Positions 1-8,868 are shown, counted from the first letter of the stretch. The stretch is DNA of 29,308 bases from Humisphaera sp. (GCA_025351525.1 JANXVV010000226.1:1-29308), one strand, 5' to 3'. Notes: a model not told the origin generated them from the letters alone. A program made the numbers and translations.

Positions 1-180
1 GCCGCCCACTTTCACCGACCATAGTTTCTTCGGTCCCTCGGCGGGCCATTGCGTCATCAGATCCGTCTCGCGGCTGATGCCGTCGCCATTGGGCCCGCGC
101 CATTTGGGCCAGTCCTCCGCCCGTGCGGCGACGATCGACGAGAAAGTGAATACACCGGCCAGAAGTAGATTCAGTTTCAT
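1..180 (-). CDS. N-terminus of a secreted PQQ-like beta-propeller protein (partial)
   Basis: Only the first 60 codons lie in the window; the gene continues past the left edge. The ATG is at 178-180 on the minus strand. Residues 1-20 form a signal peptide (MKLNLLLAGVF then a small-residue stretch ending in ARA), followed by DWPKWRGPNGDGIS and, near residues 50-54, KKLW. This start is the hallmark of the outer-membrane-assembly/PQQ-like WD-type propeller proteins that are abundant in Planctomycetota; family assignment rests on that N-terminal pattern alone because the propeller blades are outside. No clear Shine-Dalgarno sequence precedes the ATG. The substrate or partner cannot be told. Confidence 0.75.
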   Translation of the reverse strand, partial: MKLNLLLAGVFTFSSIVAARAEDWPKWRGPNGDGISRETDLMTQWPAEGPKKLWSVKVGG

Positions 181-300
181 TTTTGAAAAATACACAGTGG
201 TCTCCAAGTGATTGGTGCGAAAGTTGTAGTTATTTTGTAAGCACTGAAAAGTACAAACTAAGAGCTTTTAAAACTTCCTTGTTCTCCCGAATTTGAAACG

Positions 301-418
301 TCAGTTGTGGCACGGGCTTCCAGCCCGTGTTGGCGATCCAGTTATGAAAGACTTCATAAATCACGCTCTTTTACGCAGATGCCCGTCAACACGGGCTGGA
401 AGCCCGTGCCACGACTGA
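301..418. repeat. Paired hairpin repeat, family A (34-bp inverted arms)
   Basis: The arms at 301-334 and 385-418 are reverse complements at 32 of 34 positions. Each arm is itself a hairpin: CACGGGCT, loop TCC, AGCCCGTG at 311-329 and its mirror at 390-408. The spacer holds a smaller inverted repeat, TTATGAA/TTCATAA (342-358). Related elements lie at 6149-6290 and 14116-14178. The rest of the 181-465 gap is AT-richer and holds nothing else I can support. The layout resembles REP/BIME-type doublets, but no cognate transposase is visible. Confidence 0.85.
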
Positions 419-465
419 GATTTCAAACTTCGAATCACAATGAGCTTTTAGTAGCTCAAAATCCA

Positions 466-3400
466 CTATTCCGCCCGCAAATCGGCGGCGGTGATGTTCT
501 TTCCGCCAAACCAGATCGTCACGACCAGTGATAGTAGGCCGACGGCCAAGACGCCGAGCAGCGTCAAGAGCAGTTGGAACAGATGAATCTGTCGTCCCGC
601 TTGTACCAACGCCGGCAGCATTGCGATGAGGGCGCAGACGGTTCCGATGGCCAGGCCAAGCAACAGCAACATCGCGTTTTCCGCCAGCACCATCCGCAGG
701 CGGTCGACGCGCCGAAAACCGATCGCCGCCAGCATGGCCAATTCCGCTTTTCGTTCGATGAGCCCGCGAAGCAACACAACCGCCAGGCCTACGGTTCCGA
801 GCAAGAGGCCGAGCGAGCCTAACACCTGGAATGTGGAAAGATAAGCGTTCTGCACGTTGCCGTACATTGCCAGAATATCCGTTGTCCTATCGACGGTCAC
901 GGAAAAATCCCCGAGTTCACTTGCGAGCATCGTGGCCGCCGCCGCTTCATCCTTCGGCTTCACGTCGATCATTACCACCCCCGCGCCGCTTTGTGAGGGA
1001 AACAGGCGGACGAAGTTCGACTCCGCCATCAGCAATTCGCCTTGAAACACGCTCCCGGCCAGGGTGGCAACCAACACCAGCTTCTGCTTCACGCCCGTTT
1101 GGTCGATGACCTCGATGGACTGGCCAAGCCCCAGATGAAGGATGTATTCCGCCGTCTCATCGTCGGCGATCACGGGGATGCCCTCTTTCACTACAGGGGC
1201 GTCCTCCAGAAGTGTCCACGCGTTTTGGACTTTAGCAACACTTCTCGCGAACGAGAAAGCGGATCGCGAAATCATTTCAGGCGGCACGGAAAGGATGGTA
1301 GGGCTGCCGGGCTTGGTGAGGTTGAGGCAACTGATGTCCTCGCCGGCCCAGCGGCGCATCGGGGTGAATTCAAGCCGCGACCAGAGAGGATCGTCGGCGT
1401 TGCGGACGGCCAGCACATCCCTCCCGGCGGCGGTGTTCAGATCGCCGAGCAGAGGAATGTCCGCCTGCGCCATCAACCGAAATCCGCCCGCGCCAGATTT
1501 TTTTTCTCCGGTTTCCTCCCGTGCTTTGCCGCGCATGGCGGCGACGGTGACCAGCGTGAATGTCGCAAATGCAATCAATCCCATGGTCAAAACGCTGCGC
1601 GCGGTGTGACGAGAGGCATTTCGAAATCCCAATGAGGAAAGGGAGTCGCTGATCGATGAGCCGTGTTGCGGGCGGAGTCGGCCGGTCATCAGAATCAGCG
1701 ACGCGATCAGCAGCAAGGTTCCCCCGCCCAAAAATGCCTCCTGAGGGGAAATGGCTTTCAGCACTCCACAAACCAGCATGGCAACGCCGAGTAGCAGGAA
1801 GGTCCAACCGATGCGCATTCCCCATCTGCCGCGCGCTTTCATTCCCAGCGTTGGCGTGGCCCAACCCCCTGCCAGCAGGGTGCTCGCCGGCGTTCGACCG
1901 ACGCGCCAGACTCCCCACAAAATCGCCAGTGCCGCCATGACGAGGCTGGTGACGAAGCCATAGATCAATGTCGTCGGCAACACATGGAGGTGCATCGCCG
2001 AGGTTCCGACCGCGCCAAACCACCAGGTGCGCAGGCCGGCCATCATCAATGCGGTGTACCCGACGGCAGCGCCAAGACCGATCGACGCCCCGACCCCCGC
2101 GACGATCATTCCCTCTTGAAGCGCCATCCATCGCAGTGCTTTGGGCGTGTAGCCGATTGCCGCCAGCAGCCCGAGTTGCTTTGCCCGCTGTTCGATGTTG
2201 AGTCGGAAGAGCATCGCGACCAGCAGCACAGCGGCGGCGATGAGGAAGAAGCTGAAGTAGATGAACAGCTCGGCGAAATCCGTGCTGCCGTTGCTGGCCG
2301 CCAACTGTTCGGCGCGGATCGGGCGGAAGCTCATGCCCATCGTCGCGGGATCGATTTGATGGAGCAGTTCCGCCGCAAAATCCTTAGCTTTTTCGGCGGG
2401 GATGCGGACACTGGTGACGTCGCCGAACGGTCCGCCCCACAATTTTTTCGCGGCATTCAGACTGACGAATAATTTCGGCGCGGCTTTGTAGTGCTTCCAA
2501 TACGCCTCATCCTCTTTAGTCACCCAATCCTTGCGAATCGTCACCCCGGCGGGTGCCTCCCAATCGCTGATGCTGCCCGAATCCGTCAAACCTTTGTAGG
2601 CCGGCGTGAGCGAGGGATCGTTGCCGAAACCACTCATCGGCAGGATGCGGGCGACATGAAACGACAGACCAACCCCTGGCCGATCACCGGCCACCTCTTT
2701 CAAATCACCGTTGCTTTCACGATGAAAGTATTCCAGACGAATTTCATCCCCGACCTTCGCGCCGAGATGTTCGGCGGTCCACTGATTCAAGGCAATTTCA
2801 CCGTCCGCCAGCGGCTTATCGTCCATCGAGCTGAGGCCGGCGATCATCGCGTAGTGAAGGCTTTTTTTCGCGCCGACATTCTCGACCGTGTTGATGAGAT
2901 ACGACGATACGCGGCGGGGGGGAACACCCAAGGATAAGGCCGCTCGCTCCGCAGCTTCGTCAATGGGTTTTGAAAGATACGTGTCGGAGGAGGTGAGAAC
3001 TGCTTCGCCCCGGCCATCCGATGCGGCCAATTTCAAACCATAGTCGTCGAGCGCGATCACTTTTTTAAGAATTTCTTGAAGATCCCCCGCCTGCCCGGCA
3101 TTTTCACCACCGGATTTTGCGTGGACGAACAGGACATTGGCCCGTTCCGGTTGCCCGACCGCTTCCTGCAAGTCCGCCAGGTTCAACCAGGCGTTGCGCG
3201 GCGTGCGCTGGCCGCCGGACAGATTGAACATCGCCTCAAACGCCGGCGGGTTCACGACGCCGGAAAGTTTCGGCTGCACAGTGATATCCGAGATGACATC
3301 GCCGCGACCCCGCCGTGCGAGCGTGGCGTCTTTCGGGCCATCCTCCAGTTTCGGAATTGCATAGATCACTCTCGCGCCGGGCTTCATGCCGGGGAGGGAC

Positions 3401-3804
3401 GAAGCGAGTTCGCCGTTGATGACGCAGGAATCCTTCGCGACGGCCACCCAGTTGCCGGCCAGCGCGCCGATCTGCACCCCAGCGGTGCGTTCATTATGAG
3501 CTTCGTTTGATGCCCCGCCGCGAATGATGATTCCCGCGTGGATTTGCTCGAACGATCGACCGAATTCCAGTGAGGCGCCGATCCGCTCGGCCAGCGATTG
3601 CCCAAAAAATCGCGAGGCCACCATCGCCTGATCGACCGGTCCCAGTCGCTCCACCGCCAAAACGCGCAGGCTGCCGCGAACGCTGTCGCCCACCATCATC
3701 GCGCCCGTCAACACCGCCGTCGCCACCACCATCCCCAGGGCGACCGCCAGATTGGAACCGCGGAAATGGCGAATATTGCGGACGAGAAAGGAGAGAGAGT
3801 TCAT
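466..3804 (-). CDS. Large FtsX-type ABC transporter permease with two modules
   Basis: A 1112-residue membrane protein. A first transmembrane helix (about 18-38) is followed by a roughly 470-residue extracytoplasmic region, then helices near 510-533, 562-585 and 606-632. A middle hydrophobic block (about 664-754) and a second extracytoplasmic part (about 760-985) follow, with final helices near 990-1014, 1039-1063 and 1074-1098. The two FtsX modules carry matching motifs after their first helix, LGLLAAIGY (about 544-552) and LAMLAAIGF (about 1022-1030). This is the LolC/E-MacB type of fold, expected to couple to a cytoplasmic MacB/LolD-like ATPase for lipoprotein or peptide export, but no ATPase gene is in the window. 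It lies 53 bp downstream of the transglutaminase gene on the same strand, so co-transcription is possible. The substrate is unknown. Confidence 0.85.
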   Translation of the reverse strand: MNSLSFLVRNIRHFRGSNLAVALGMVVATAVLTGAMMVGDSVRGSLRVLAVERLGPVDQAMVASRFFGQSLAERIGASLEFGRSFEQIHAGIIIRGGASNEAHNERTAGVQIGALAGNWVAVAKDSCVINGELASSLPGMKPGARVIYAIPKLEDGPKDATLARRGRGDVISDITVQPKLSGVVNPPAFEAMFNLSGGQRTPRNAWLNLADLQEAVGQPERANVLFVHAKSGGENAGQAGDLQEILKKVIALDDYGLKLAASDGRGEAVLTSSDTYLSKPIDEAAERAALSLGVPPRRVSSYLINTVENVGAKKSLHYAMIAGLSSMDDKPLADGEIALNQWTAEHLGAKVGDEIRLEYFHRESNGDLKEVAGDRPGVGLSFHVARILPMSGFGNDPSLTPAYKGLTDSGSISDWEAPAGVTIRKDWVTKEDEAYWKHYKAAPKLFVSLNAAKKLWGGPFGDVTSVRIPAEKAKDFAAELLHQIDPATMGMSFRPIRAEQLAASNGSTDFAELFIYFSFFLIAAAVLLVAMLFRLNIEQRAKQLGLLAAIGYTPKALRWMALQEGMIVAGVGASIGLGAAVGYTALMMAGLRTWWFGAVGTSAMHLHVLPTTLIYGFVTSLVMAALAILWGVWRVGRTPASTLLAGGWATPTLGMKARGRWGMRIGWTFLLLGVAMLVCGVLKAISPQEAFLGGGTLLLIASLILMTGRLRPQHGSSISDSLSSLGFRNASRHTARSVLTMGLIAFATFTLVTVAAMRGKAREETGEKKSGAGGFRLMAQADIPLLGDLNTAAGRDVLAVRNADDPLWSRLEFTPMRRWAGEDISCLNLTKPGSPTILSVPPEMISRSAFSFARSVAKVQNAWTLLEDAPVVKEGIPVIADDETAEYILHLGLGQSIEVIDQTGVKQKLVLVATLAGSVFQGELLMAESNFVRLFPSQSGAGVVMIDVKPKDEAAAATMLASELGDFSVTVDRTTDILAMYGNVQNAYLSTFQVLGSLGLLLGTVGLAVVLLRGLIERKAELAMLAAIGFRRVDRLRMVLAENAMLLLLGLAIGTVCALIAMLPALVQAGRQIHLFQLLLTLLGVLAVGLLSLVVTIWFGGKNITAADLRAE

Positions 3805-3857
3805 CGCCGGATGACTTTCAGGCGCGGCGGGAAAAAATGCAACCCTTCCCGGTGGCC

Positions 3858-4667
3858 CTACATAGATTTGACTTCATCCGTCCAGATATCGAATTTTTTC
3901 AGACGACTGACGCCGAAGGACGTGGTCAGTGCCACGTCGACCGCGTCTCTGCCGCGGGCCATCAGCACTCGGCCGATGCGTCTTGCATTGTGCCGGGCAT
4001 CGCGCGTCCACCATTGCCCACCGAGGTAGACCTCGAACCAGGCACTGAAATCGCCGGGAGGCGCGGGCGGCACACCGATCTCGCCCAGGTATCCGGTGGC
4101 ATATCGGGCCGGGATGTTCATGCACCTGCAAAACGCGATCGCCAGATGGGTGAAATCGCGGCAGACGCCTTTGCGATCTTTGAAAACATCCGCCGCCGAC
4201 ATGGTTTCACGCGCAAAATGGTATCCAAACGTCACGTTCCCATGCACCCATTCGCAGATCGCCTCCACGCGTGCAAATCCGTCGCGGGCTCTCGAGAAAA
4301 GCCGCCATGCATCATCTTTCAACAGGTCCACTTCGCAATATCGGCTAGGCAGGAGAAACTGCAGCGCGTCGACCGGCAATTCATCGACCAGATATTGCCG
4401 TGCGGAAGGATCCACCGCATCGGGCAGGCCGCTGTCGTAGACCGTCGCATCGTTGCGAAAACGCACTTCACCCGACCGGGCAACGATCCGCCCGCAGGCA
4501 TTGCCGAACACGTCGACGAACGGCGTCATCGGCACAAACGGATCCACCGTCAACGCCTCGGGGCTCTGCAACGAATTGAATCGCGAGGGATGCACCGACA
4601 GCATCAGTAACATTGGAGTCGGTTCGGGAAGCTCAAATATGATGTCATATCCGATTCGAATCAGCAT
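3858..4667 (-). CDS. Transglutaminase-like cysteine protease-fold protein
   Basis: A 269-residue protein without a signal peptide. Residues 1-100 form the beta-rich N-terminal domain often found before bacterial transglutaminase-like cores. The core holds GVCRDFTHLAIAFCR with the expected nucleophile Cys169, IPARYATGYLG (about 185-195), and AWFEVYLGGQWWTRDARHN with the expected Asp223. In the usual core the tryptophan motif reads HAW; here Ser208 sits where the catalytic His is expected. From memory, a subfamily with DFSAWFEVYL plus DARHN is widespread, so this may be a family trait and not decay. It probably acts as a cytoplasmic peptidase or amidase, but the substrate is unknown. It is upstream of the FtsX-type permease on the same strand. 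Confidence 0.85.
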   Translation of the reverse strand: MLIRIGYDIIFELPEPTPMLLMLSVHPSRFNSLQSPEALTVDPFVPMTPFVDVFGNACGRIVARSGEVRFRNDATVYDSGLPDAVDPSARQYLVDELPVDALQFLLPSRYCEVDLLKDDAWRLFSRARDGFARVEAICEWVHGNVTFGYHFARETMSAADVFKDRKGVCRDFTHLAIAFCRCMNIPARYATGYLGEIGVPPAPPGDFSAWFEVYLGGQWWTRDARHNARRIGRVLMARGRDAVDVALTTSFGVSRLKKFDIWTDEVKSM

Positions 4668-4797
4668 TCGATTCCTGTACGCGCGGGGCGTATGAAGGCA
4701 GTTGGTTGGTGCAGCCTAACGATTCTCACACAGATTTCAATCGTGCCGAACCACTGCGTCCACCGTCATTTCACAAGACTCGTGATTGATGAAAATC

Positions 4798-4892
4798 ACG
4801 CCGGGATCGGAGCCGCGGGCGACGACCCGGATTCCGCGATGCGTGGCTCCCTGCGGAATCCGGGTCGTCGCAAAAATCTCCGATCCCGGCGT
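4798..4892. repeat. Long hairpin element, family B (copy 1)
   Basis: A near-perfect cruciform. The outer 15-bp stem is 4798-4812 with 4878-4892 (ACGCCGGGATCGGAG with its complement). A 6-by-6 internal loop follows, then an inner 19-bp stem, 4819-4837 with 4853-4871 (GCGACGACCCGGATTCCGC), and a 15-nt apical loop. The same architecture recurs at 15102-15195, and a left half at 10565-10606. Both full copies are preceded by GATGAAAATC. This copy lies between divergent genes, so it is not simply a terminator. The rest of 4668-5043 holds no gene I can support. Confidence 0.9.
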
Positions 4893-5043
4893 GTTGGTAC
4901 ACATGCGTTTCGTGAACGCCCGCACACGGGTCGGGCCGTCTGGTGCAGTCGCACCGCATTTCGTACAATGCAACCGGATCGCCTGATAATTCTTCAGTGA
5001 CCGTTCGATAAATTCCGTCCGTGGTGGAAAGGAAAACCCGTTC

Positions 5044-6141
5044 ATGGCATTCACAGCATCGCCTCTCAAATCGATCTCCCGGCGACTTGCGGCTACTTTC
5101 GTACTGTCTATCTTCGGCGCAGGCGGCTTTCGGGCACAGGCCGAAGATTTGATGCTCGGTACGCTCCCCATCCGAAACGTGACGATCCAGGCCGTGGACG
5201 AGGGCAAGCTGAATTACAAGAACCAGGCCGGCATTGCCAGTGTTACGACAATCATCGATTCGCTTCGAGTTTCCGTCGCCGATGAACCCAATCTCACGGT
5301 GGCGGAAGAAGCTTTCGCAAGCGGAAAATGGTCCGACGCCGTCGATGGGTATCAGAAGACGCTGCGTTCCACCAGCAAGCCATGGCTCAAGGATTTCGCG
5401 GCGATTCGCCTGCTGAAAGCCGGCGAGCGAAGCAACCGGTTCGACGGGGCGGTCGCGGCGTACATCCATCTGCTGGCCAAGGATCCCAAGGCCGCGCAGG
5501 AGATAAAACTCAAATATCCCGACGACCCCGCCAATGCCTATTTGAAAACCGCCGCATCGCAGGTCGATACGGCTTTGGCAACGGAGAAAGATACGACGAA
5601 GCAGACGTCGCTCACCGTGTTCCGGATGAACATCGCCAAGGCGATGCACGATGAACCGACGGTCCTGAGACTCGCGGGGGAATTGAGCAAGAGCATCGGC
5701 AATACTTCCACCGGGACGCTCGATCCAACCGTTCTGGCGGGAATCACCGATGGCAAGTTGAATTTGATTTTGTCATCGGTTGAGAAAAAGGATTTCCCGG
5801 CGGCGCTGAAGGGTTTGGAACAGGTGAAGCCCTCCGTCACGGAGCCGAAACATCAGGCGGAATGGTTGTGGTTGACCGCCGAGTCCAACGCAGGTGCCGC
5901 CGGCGGCACCAAAGATGCCGCCGTACTGCGGAATCTGGCGATCGACTACATGCGCGTCGTCGCCAACTTCCCCACGAGTCCGCATGCGGGGGAATCGCTT
6001 TTGAAGACCGGCGCGATCCTCGAAAAATTGAACGACCCGAAAGCCGCACTGGCGGTGTATCAGCAGATCGCCCGCGATTTCAACGACCAACCGGTGGGCA
6101 GCGAAGCGAAGAAAAGCGTGGCCCGGCTCGGTGGAAAATGA
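5044..6141 (+). CDS. Secreted tetratricopeptide-like repeat protein
   Basis: A 365-residue protein with an N-terminal signal sequence: ISRRLAATF at about 11-19, a hydrophobic core, and a likely cleavage after AQA near residue 33. The twin arginine could indicate Tat export but the motif is not a full match. The rest is alpha-helical with TPR-like pairs, for example FASGKWSDAVDGYQKTL (about 91-107), RFDGAVAAYIHLLAKDP and, at the C-terminus, AGESLLKTGAILEKLND followed by ALAVYQQIARDF, which resembles the last repeats of YbgF/outer-membrane assembly lipoproteins. It probably acts as an extracytoplasmic scaffold; no enzymatic motif is seen. The ATG overlaps a CATG palindrome, with a weak GGAAAGG upstream. 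It is followed in the same direction by the SurA/PpiD-like gene. Confidence 0.75.
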   Translation: MAFTASPLKSISRRLAATFVLSIFGAGGFRAQAEDLMLGTLPIRNVTIQAVDEGKLNYKNQAGIASVTTIIDSLRVSVADEPNLTVAEEAFASGKWSDAVDGYQKTLRSTSKPWLKDFAAIRLLKAGERSNRFDGAVAAYIHLLAKDPKAAQEIKLKYPDDPANAYLKTAASQVDTALATEKDTTKQTSLTVFRMNIAKAMHDEPTVLRLAGELSKSIGNTSTGTLDPTVLAGITDGKLNLILSSVEKKDFPAALKGLEQVKPSVTEPKHQAEWLWLTAESNAGAAGGTKDAAVLRNLAIDYMRVVANFPTSPHAGESLLKTGAILEKLNDPKAALAVYQQIARDFNDQPVGSEAKKSVARLGGK

Positions 6142-6148
6142 TGGCCTG

Positions 6149-6290
6149 GTGGCATGGGCGTCCCGCCCGTGCCTTTGTAGATCTAAAGCGGAACGCACGG
6201 GCTTGGTGCCATGGGTCGCGGTACTCCGAGACCCGTGCTCGCCAAGCGGTCGACTAAGACACAGGTCTGCGAGTACGCCGACCTGTGGCA
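6149..6290. repeat. Cluster of family A hairpins
   Basis: At least three stem-loops lie in tandem between two plus-strand genes. The first is CATGGGCG, loop TCC, CGCCCGTG (6153-6171). The second is CATGGGTC...GACCCGTG (6210-6237) with loop GCGGTACTCCGA. The third is CACAGGTC...GACCTGTG (6260-6287) with loop TGCGAGTACGCC. The loop of the second is close to the reverse complement of the loop of the third, so the two face each other as in the other family A doublets. Outer ends carry TGGCA or its complement. Stem bases differ between hairpins but pairing is kept. This fills most of the 6142-6368 gap. Confidence 0.8.
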
Positions 6291-6368
6291 CCCAAAGCCC
6301 GAGTGAATCCGCGGGTAAACAGTGGATTGGATACCGCTCCGATACAGAAAATGATTACAAGGAATTGA

Positions 6369-8582
6369 ATGCACGCATTTATCAAGAAGAATCAGAAGAT
6401 GATCATGGTCTTTTTTTCGGTGGGCCTGACCATCGCCTTCGCGCTGCCGAGCGCGGTCACCAGTTTATCGAAGAATCGCGATGTCAGCATCGCGCGGATG
6501 GGAAAGACCAAAGTCAGTCAGAAGGATGTTGCTGAATTCCGGGCCCAGTGGGAACTTCTCAAGCGGACGATTTCCAGCAAACAGACCGATCCTTCGAGCG
6601 GGCAGGAACGAATCGTGCCGTTTCTGACGGAATTTTTCGCCAAGGATTTCGGTCGCGCCGGCGGGCAGTTCGCCGAGCAGATGATCGCCCAGATCGATGC
6701 CAACCCGGAATTGTTCTACGTCCTCTACAGCGAGGCCGAGCAATTGGGCACGGTCGTCACCAACGATGAGGTGCAGAGCGTCTGGAAGAATTACGATCAC
6801 CTGGAAGATAATCTGGGCGGCTATGACGAGCGCGCCCAGGAGGCGATTCGCACCCTGCTGTTGATCGGCCATGCCGCCGATCGTGCGGGGAACATCGTCA
6901 AAGTCTCGCGCCCGCAGCGCGATCACGATCTGGCGAATCAACAGGAAATCTCGGTCAATCTCGTCGAATTCAAAGCCCGCGATTATCTGACGAAGATTCC
7001 GGCCTGGACCGATCAGGACAAAGAGACGAAGGTGAAAGCGCAGTACGAGCAGTATAAGAATCAGGAGCCGACGACCCGACCGGGCAATGAGTCGGGGTTC
7101 GGTTACCGCGTGCCGAATCAGGTGCGCGTGCAGTACATCGAGGTGCCGAGCGCGGCGATTCGCAAGGCGGTCGTCGCGCAGATCACGGACATCGACGCGC
7201 GCAAATATTTTTACCAGAACATCCGCGAATTTCCCGCACAGTTCGGGGCCAAACCTCCGGTGGGCATCGCGGCAACGCAGCCCGCTTCCCCGCCGCGTTT
7301 GTCGAAGGTGTTCTCGGATCGACCCCCGACCACCGGGCCGACCTTAACGGCACCGAAGCACTTCGATTCCTATCGCGATGAGATCACCCAGCGGTTGACC
7401 GATGAGCGGATCACCAAGCTTTCGCAGGAGATTCTCACCGAGATCAACGCGCAAATGGGTGCGGATTATCTGGCGTTTAAAGCGGTCGTCAGCCCCGCCG
7501 GCGCGGGTCCGAGCACCGCCCCTTCCATCCCTGCCGCCACACTGGCAAAAGCGCCGAAGACCACGCTCGGCGACACGACCTACGACAGCTACGAGTACCT
7601 GCACAATCTCGCCAATCACATCCAGGCGAAGTTCGGGATACTGCCGACCACTCACGAGGACAACGGGTTGCGGACGATCCAACAACTGAGCGACGGTAAC
7701 GAAATCGCCAAGACCGCCGTCGAGAATTTCGATCTGCTCTCGCTCTATCGGCTGACCAACAACATTCAGTTGGCCCAGCAGTTGAGCCAGCAGATCGGCC
7801 CTCTGATTAATTTCCCCGTTTTCGCCACCACATTCGTCACGCCGTTTGCCAACGATCAGATACGGCAATTCGCGCGAAACAGTCGGCTGCGCGTGCTGGA
7901 CCTCTACGAGCCGTCGCCGATCATGCGGGACAAAGCCGGCGATTTCGCGATGCGCCCGGTCGCGTCCAACGCCTACATTTTCCGCGTTGCCGAGGCGCTG
8001 CCGGCCCATGCCCCGACATTGGCCGAGGTGCGCGAGCAGGTGATCGTCGATGCGAGGCTCGCCGACGCCTACAAATTGGCTGCCGATGACGCCAATGCCT
8101 TTTTGAAAAGTGCGTTGGAGAAAAAAGTGCATCTCCAATCCGCCGCAATGGAAGCGGGGAAAACGTTGACGACCACCGGTCTGTTCGATCAGCGCGCAAC
8201 CGACGTCGAGAATTATCCGCTGGTGGCGGGGGACACGACGCAGATCTTCGTCAACGCCGCCTATGCACTATTGAACCGCGGGAATCCGGATGTTCCGCAT
8301 CCGATGGGCGTGGCGGAATTCCGCCCGACGGCGACTGTGCTGGTGGCGGAACTCAACCAGATCAAACCGCGCTGGACGCCGGAAACTCTGGCCTCGCACC
8401 AGGTCTACACCACCGCCAACGTCGATCGGCAGATCGGCATGCAGATGCGTGCCCGCTGGTTCAGCCCCCAGGACATCATGAGCCGCACGCAATATGTGCC
8501 GCTCGAACCGCCGCGCAAGCCCACCGGTCGGCCGGCGCAGGATCAACCTCCGATCAATCCGATTGGAGCGGCGTCATTTTGA
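6369..8582 (+). CDS. Membrane-anchored SurA/PpiD-like N-terminal domain protein
   Basis: A 737-residue protein with a short basic cytoplasmic start (MHAFIKKNQK) and one transmembrane helix (about 11-30), then a long extracytoplasmic part. Residues about 38-200 resemble the SurA/PpiD N-terminal chaperone domain: a short VSIARMGKTKVSQKDVAEF strand-helix start, then helices including EAEQLGTVVTNDEV. I cannot see a clear parvulin (rotamase) signature, so it is better called a PpiD/SurA-like periplasmic folding factor than a proven prolyl isomerase. A proline-rich linker containing ATQPASPPR lies near residue 305 and another Pro-rich stretch at the C-terminus. AAGGAA precedes the ATG at a good distance. 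It shares orientation with the upstream TPR-like gene, consistent with envelope-protein handling. Confidence 0.7.
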   Translation: MHAFIKKNQKMIMVFFSVGLTIAFALPSAVTSLSKNRDVSIARMGKTKVSQKDVAEFRAQWELLKRTISSKQTDPSSGQERIVPFLTEFFAKDFGRAGGQFAEQMIAQIDANPELFYVLYSEAEQLGTVVTNDEVQSVWKNYDHLEDNLGGYDERAQEAIRTLLLIGHAADRAGNIVKVSRPQRDHDLANQQEISVNLVEFKARDYLTKIPAWTDQDKETKVKAQYEQYKNQEPTTRPGNESGFGYRVPNQVRVQYIEVPSAAIRKAVVAQITDIDARKYFYQNIREFPAQFGAKPPVGIAATQPASPPRLSKVFSDRPPTTGPTLTAPKHFDSYRDEITQRLTDERITKLSQEILTEINAQMGADYLAFKAVVSPAGAGPSTAPSIPAATLAKAPKTTLGDTTYDSYEYLHNLANHIQAKFGILPTTHEDNGLRTIQQLSDGNEIAKTAVENFDLLSLYRLTNNIQLAQQLSQQIGPLINFPVFATTFVTPFANDQIRQFARNSRLRVLDLYEPSPIMRDKAGDFAMRPVASNAYIFRVAEALPAHAPTLAEVREQVIVDARLADAYKLAADDANAFLKSALEKKVHLQSAAMEAGKTLTTTGLFDQRATDVENYPLVAGDTTQIFVNAAYALLNRGNPDVPHPMGVAEFRPTATVLVAELNQIKPRWTPETLASHQVYTTANVDRQIGMQMRARWFSPQDIMSRTQYVPLEPPRKPTGRPAQDQPPINPIGAASF

Positions 8583-8603
8583 TGCGCCTGAGCTTGCCGA
8601 AGG

Positions 8604-8702
8604 GTCGACGATCCCCGCCAGGTACGAAAAGCGTTCGTGGGTAGGGATGCAGGTCATGTCAGCAGCCCACTTCCGGCCCATGCCGGGGGTGGGGAGGATC
8701 AT
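8604..8702 (-). pseudogene. Remnant of an IS3-type transposase catalytic domain
   Basis: On the minus strand a short open stretch reads GRKWAADMTCIPTHERFSY then LAGIVD. This matches the start of the IS3/rve integrase core, usually RxWvtDiTYIrT...gWlYLAvvlD, where the Asp in ADMT would be the first D of the DDE triad. Both flanks lose the similarity and the downstream end runs into GC-rich unrelated sequence, so only about 33 codons survive. No terminal inverted repeats or direct repeats were recognised. It could be chance resemblance, but the spacing of W, D, T, I, T, YLA and D is good. The rest of 8583-8880 shows no complete gene. Confidence 0.45.
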
Positions 8703-8807
8703 TTCTCCCGCCTGCGGCGGATCGCCCTGAACGAGCTCAGACGATGCGACGTGAAACGGGCCAACGGCAAATTCCTGAAACTCGGCCTGTGCGCCAAGTA
8801 ACAAGTC

Positions 8808-8823
8808 TGCGGCTGGAGCCGCA
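8808..8823. repeat. Small hairpin in the gap before the Sua5 fusion gene
   Basis: TGCGGC, loop TGGA, GCCGCA, flanked by AAGTC and AAGTT. There is no T-tract after it, so it is not a convincing intrinsic terminator. It probably belongs to the dispersed hairpins of this genome. Confidence 0.5.
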
Positions 8824-8850
8824 AGTTCTTACTGGAAGTGCGCTTGGCTT

Positions 8851-8868
8851 AAATGCGATGGCCCTGCC
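8851..8868. repeat. 18-bp exact direct repeat, copy 1
   Basis: AAATGCGATGGCCCTGCC occurs here and again, exactly, at 10782-10799 in the same orientation. Both copies lie in gaps beside the Sua5 fusion/rpiB block. No coding role is apparent. Confidence 0.8.

Noticed and set aside
301..418. CRISPR-like array from the repeated hairpins
   Set aside because: Only two facing arms, no regular direct repeats with equal spacers, and no cas genes.
307..531. 74-codon plus-strand frame across the family A pair
   Set aside because: Made mostly of repeat sequence and overlapping the end of the permease gene; no conserved features.
3570..4610. 346-codon plus-strand frame opposite the permease start and transglutaminase
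   Set aside because: Arg/His/Pro-rich composition typical of antisense frames in GC-rich DNA; the minus-strand genes have clear motifs.
4737..5045. Minus-strand frame of 102 codons (from MNGFSFPP) with a CxxC pair, divergent from the TPR-like gene
   Set aside because: Over a third of it is encoded by the family B hairpin, its start overlaps the opposite gene's ATG, and I recognise no family. The HCTKCG pair alone is too weak.
8710..8803. Short plus-strand frame ending ...VKRANGKFLKLGLCAK before the Sua5 fusion
   Set aside because: Looks faintly protein-like but has no start or recognisable family; could be part of the same insertion remnant.
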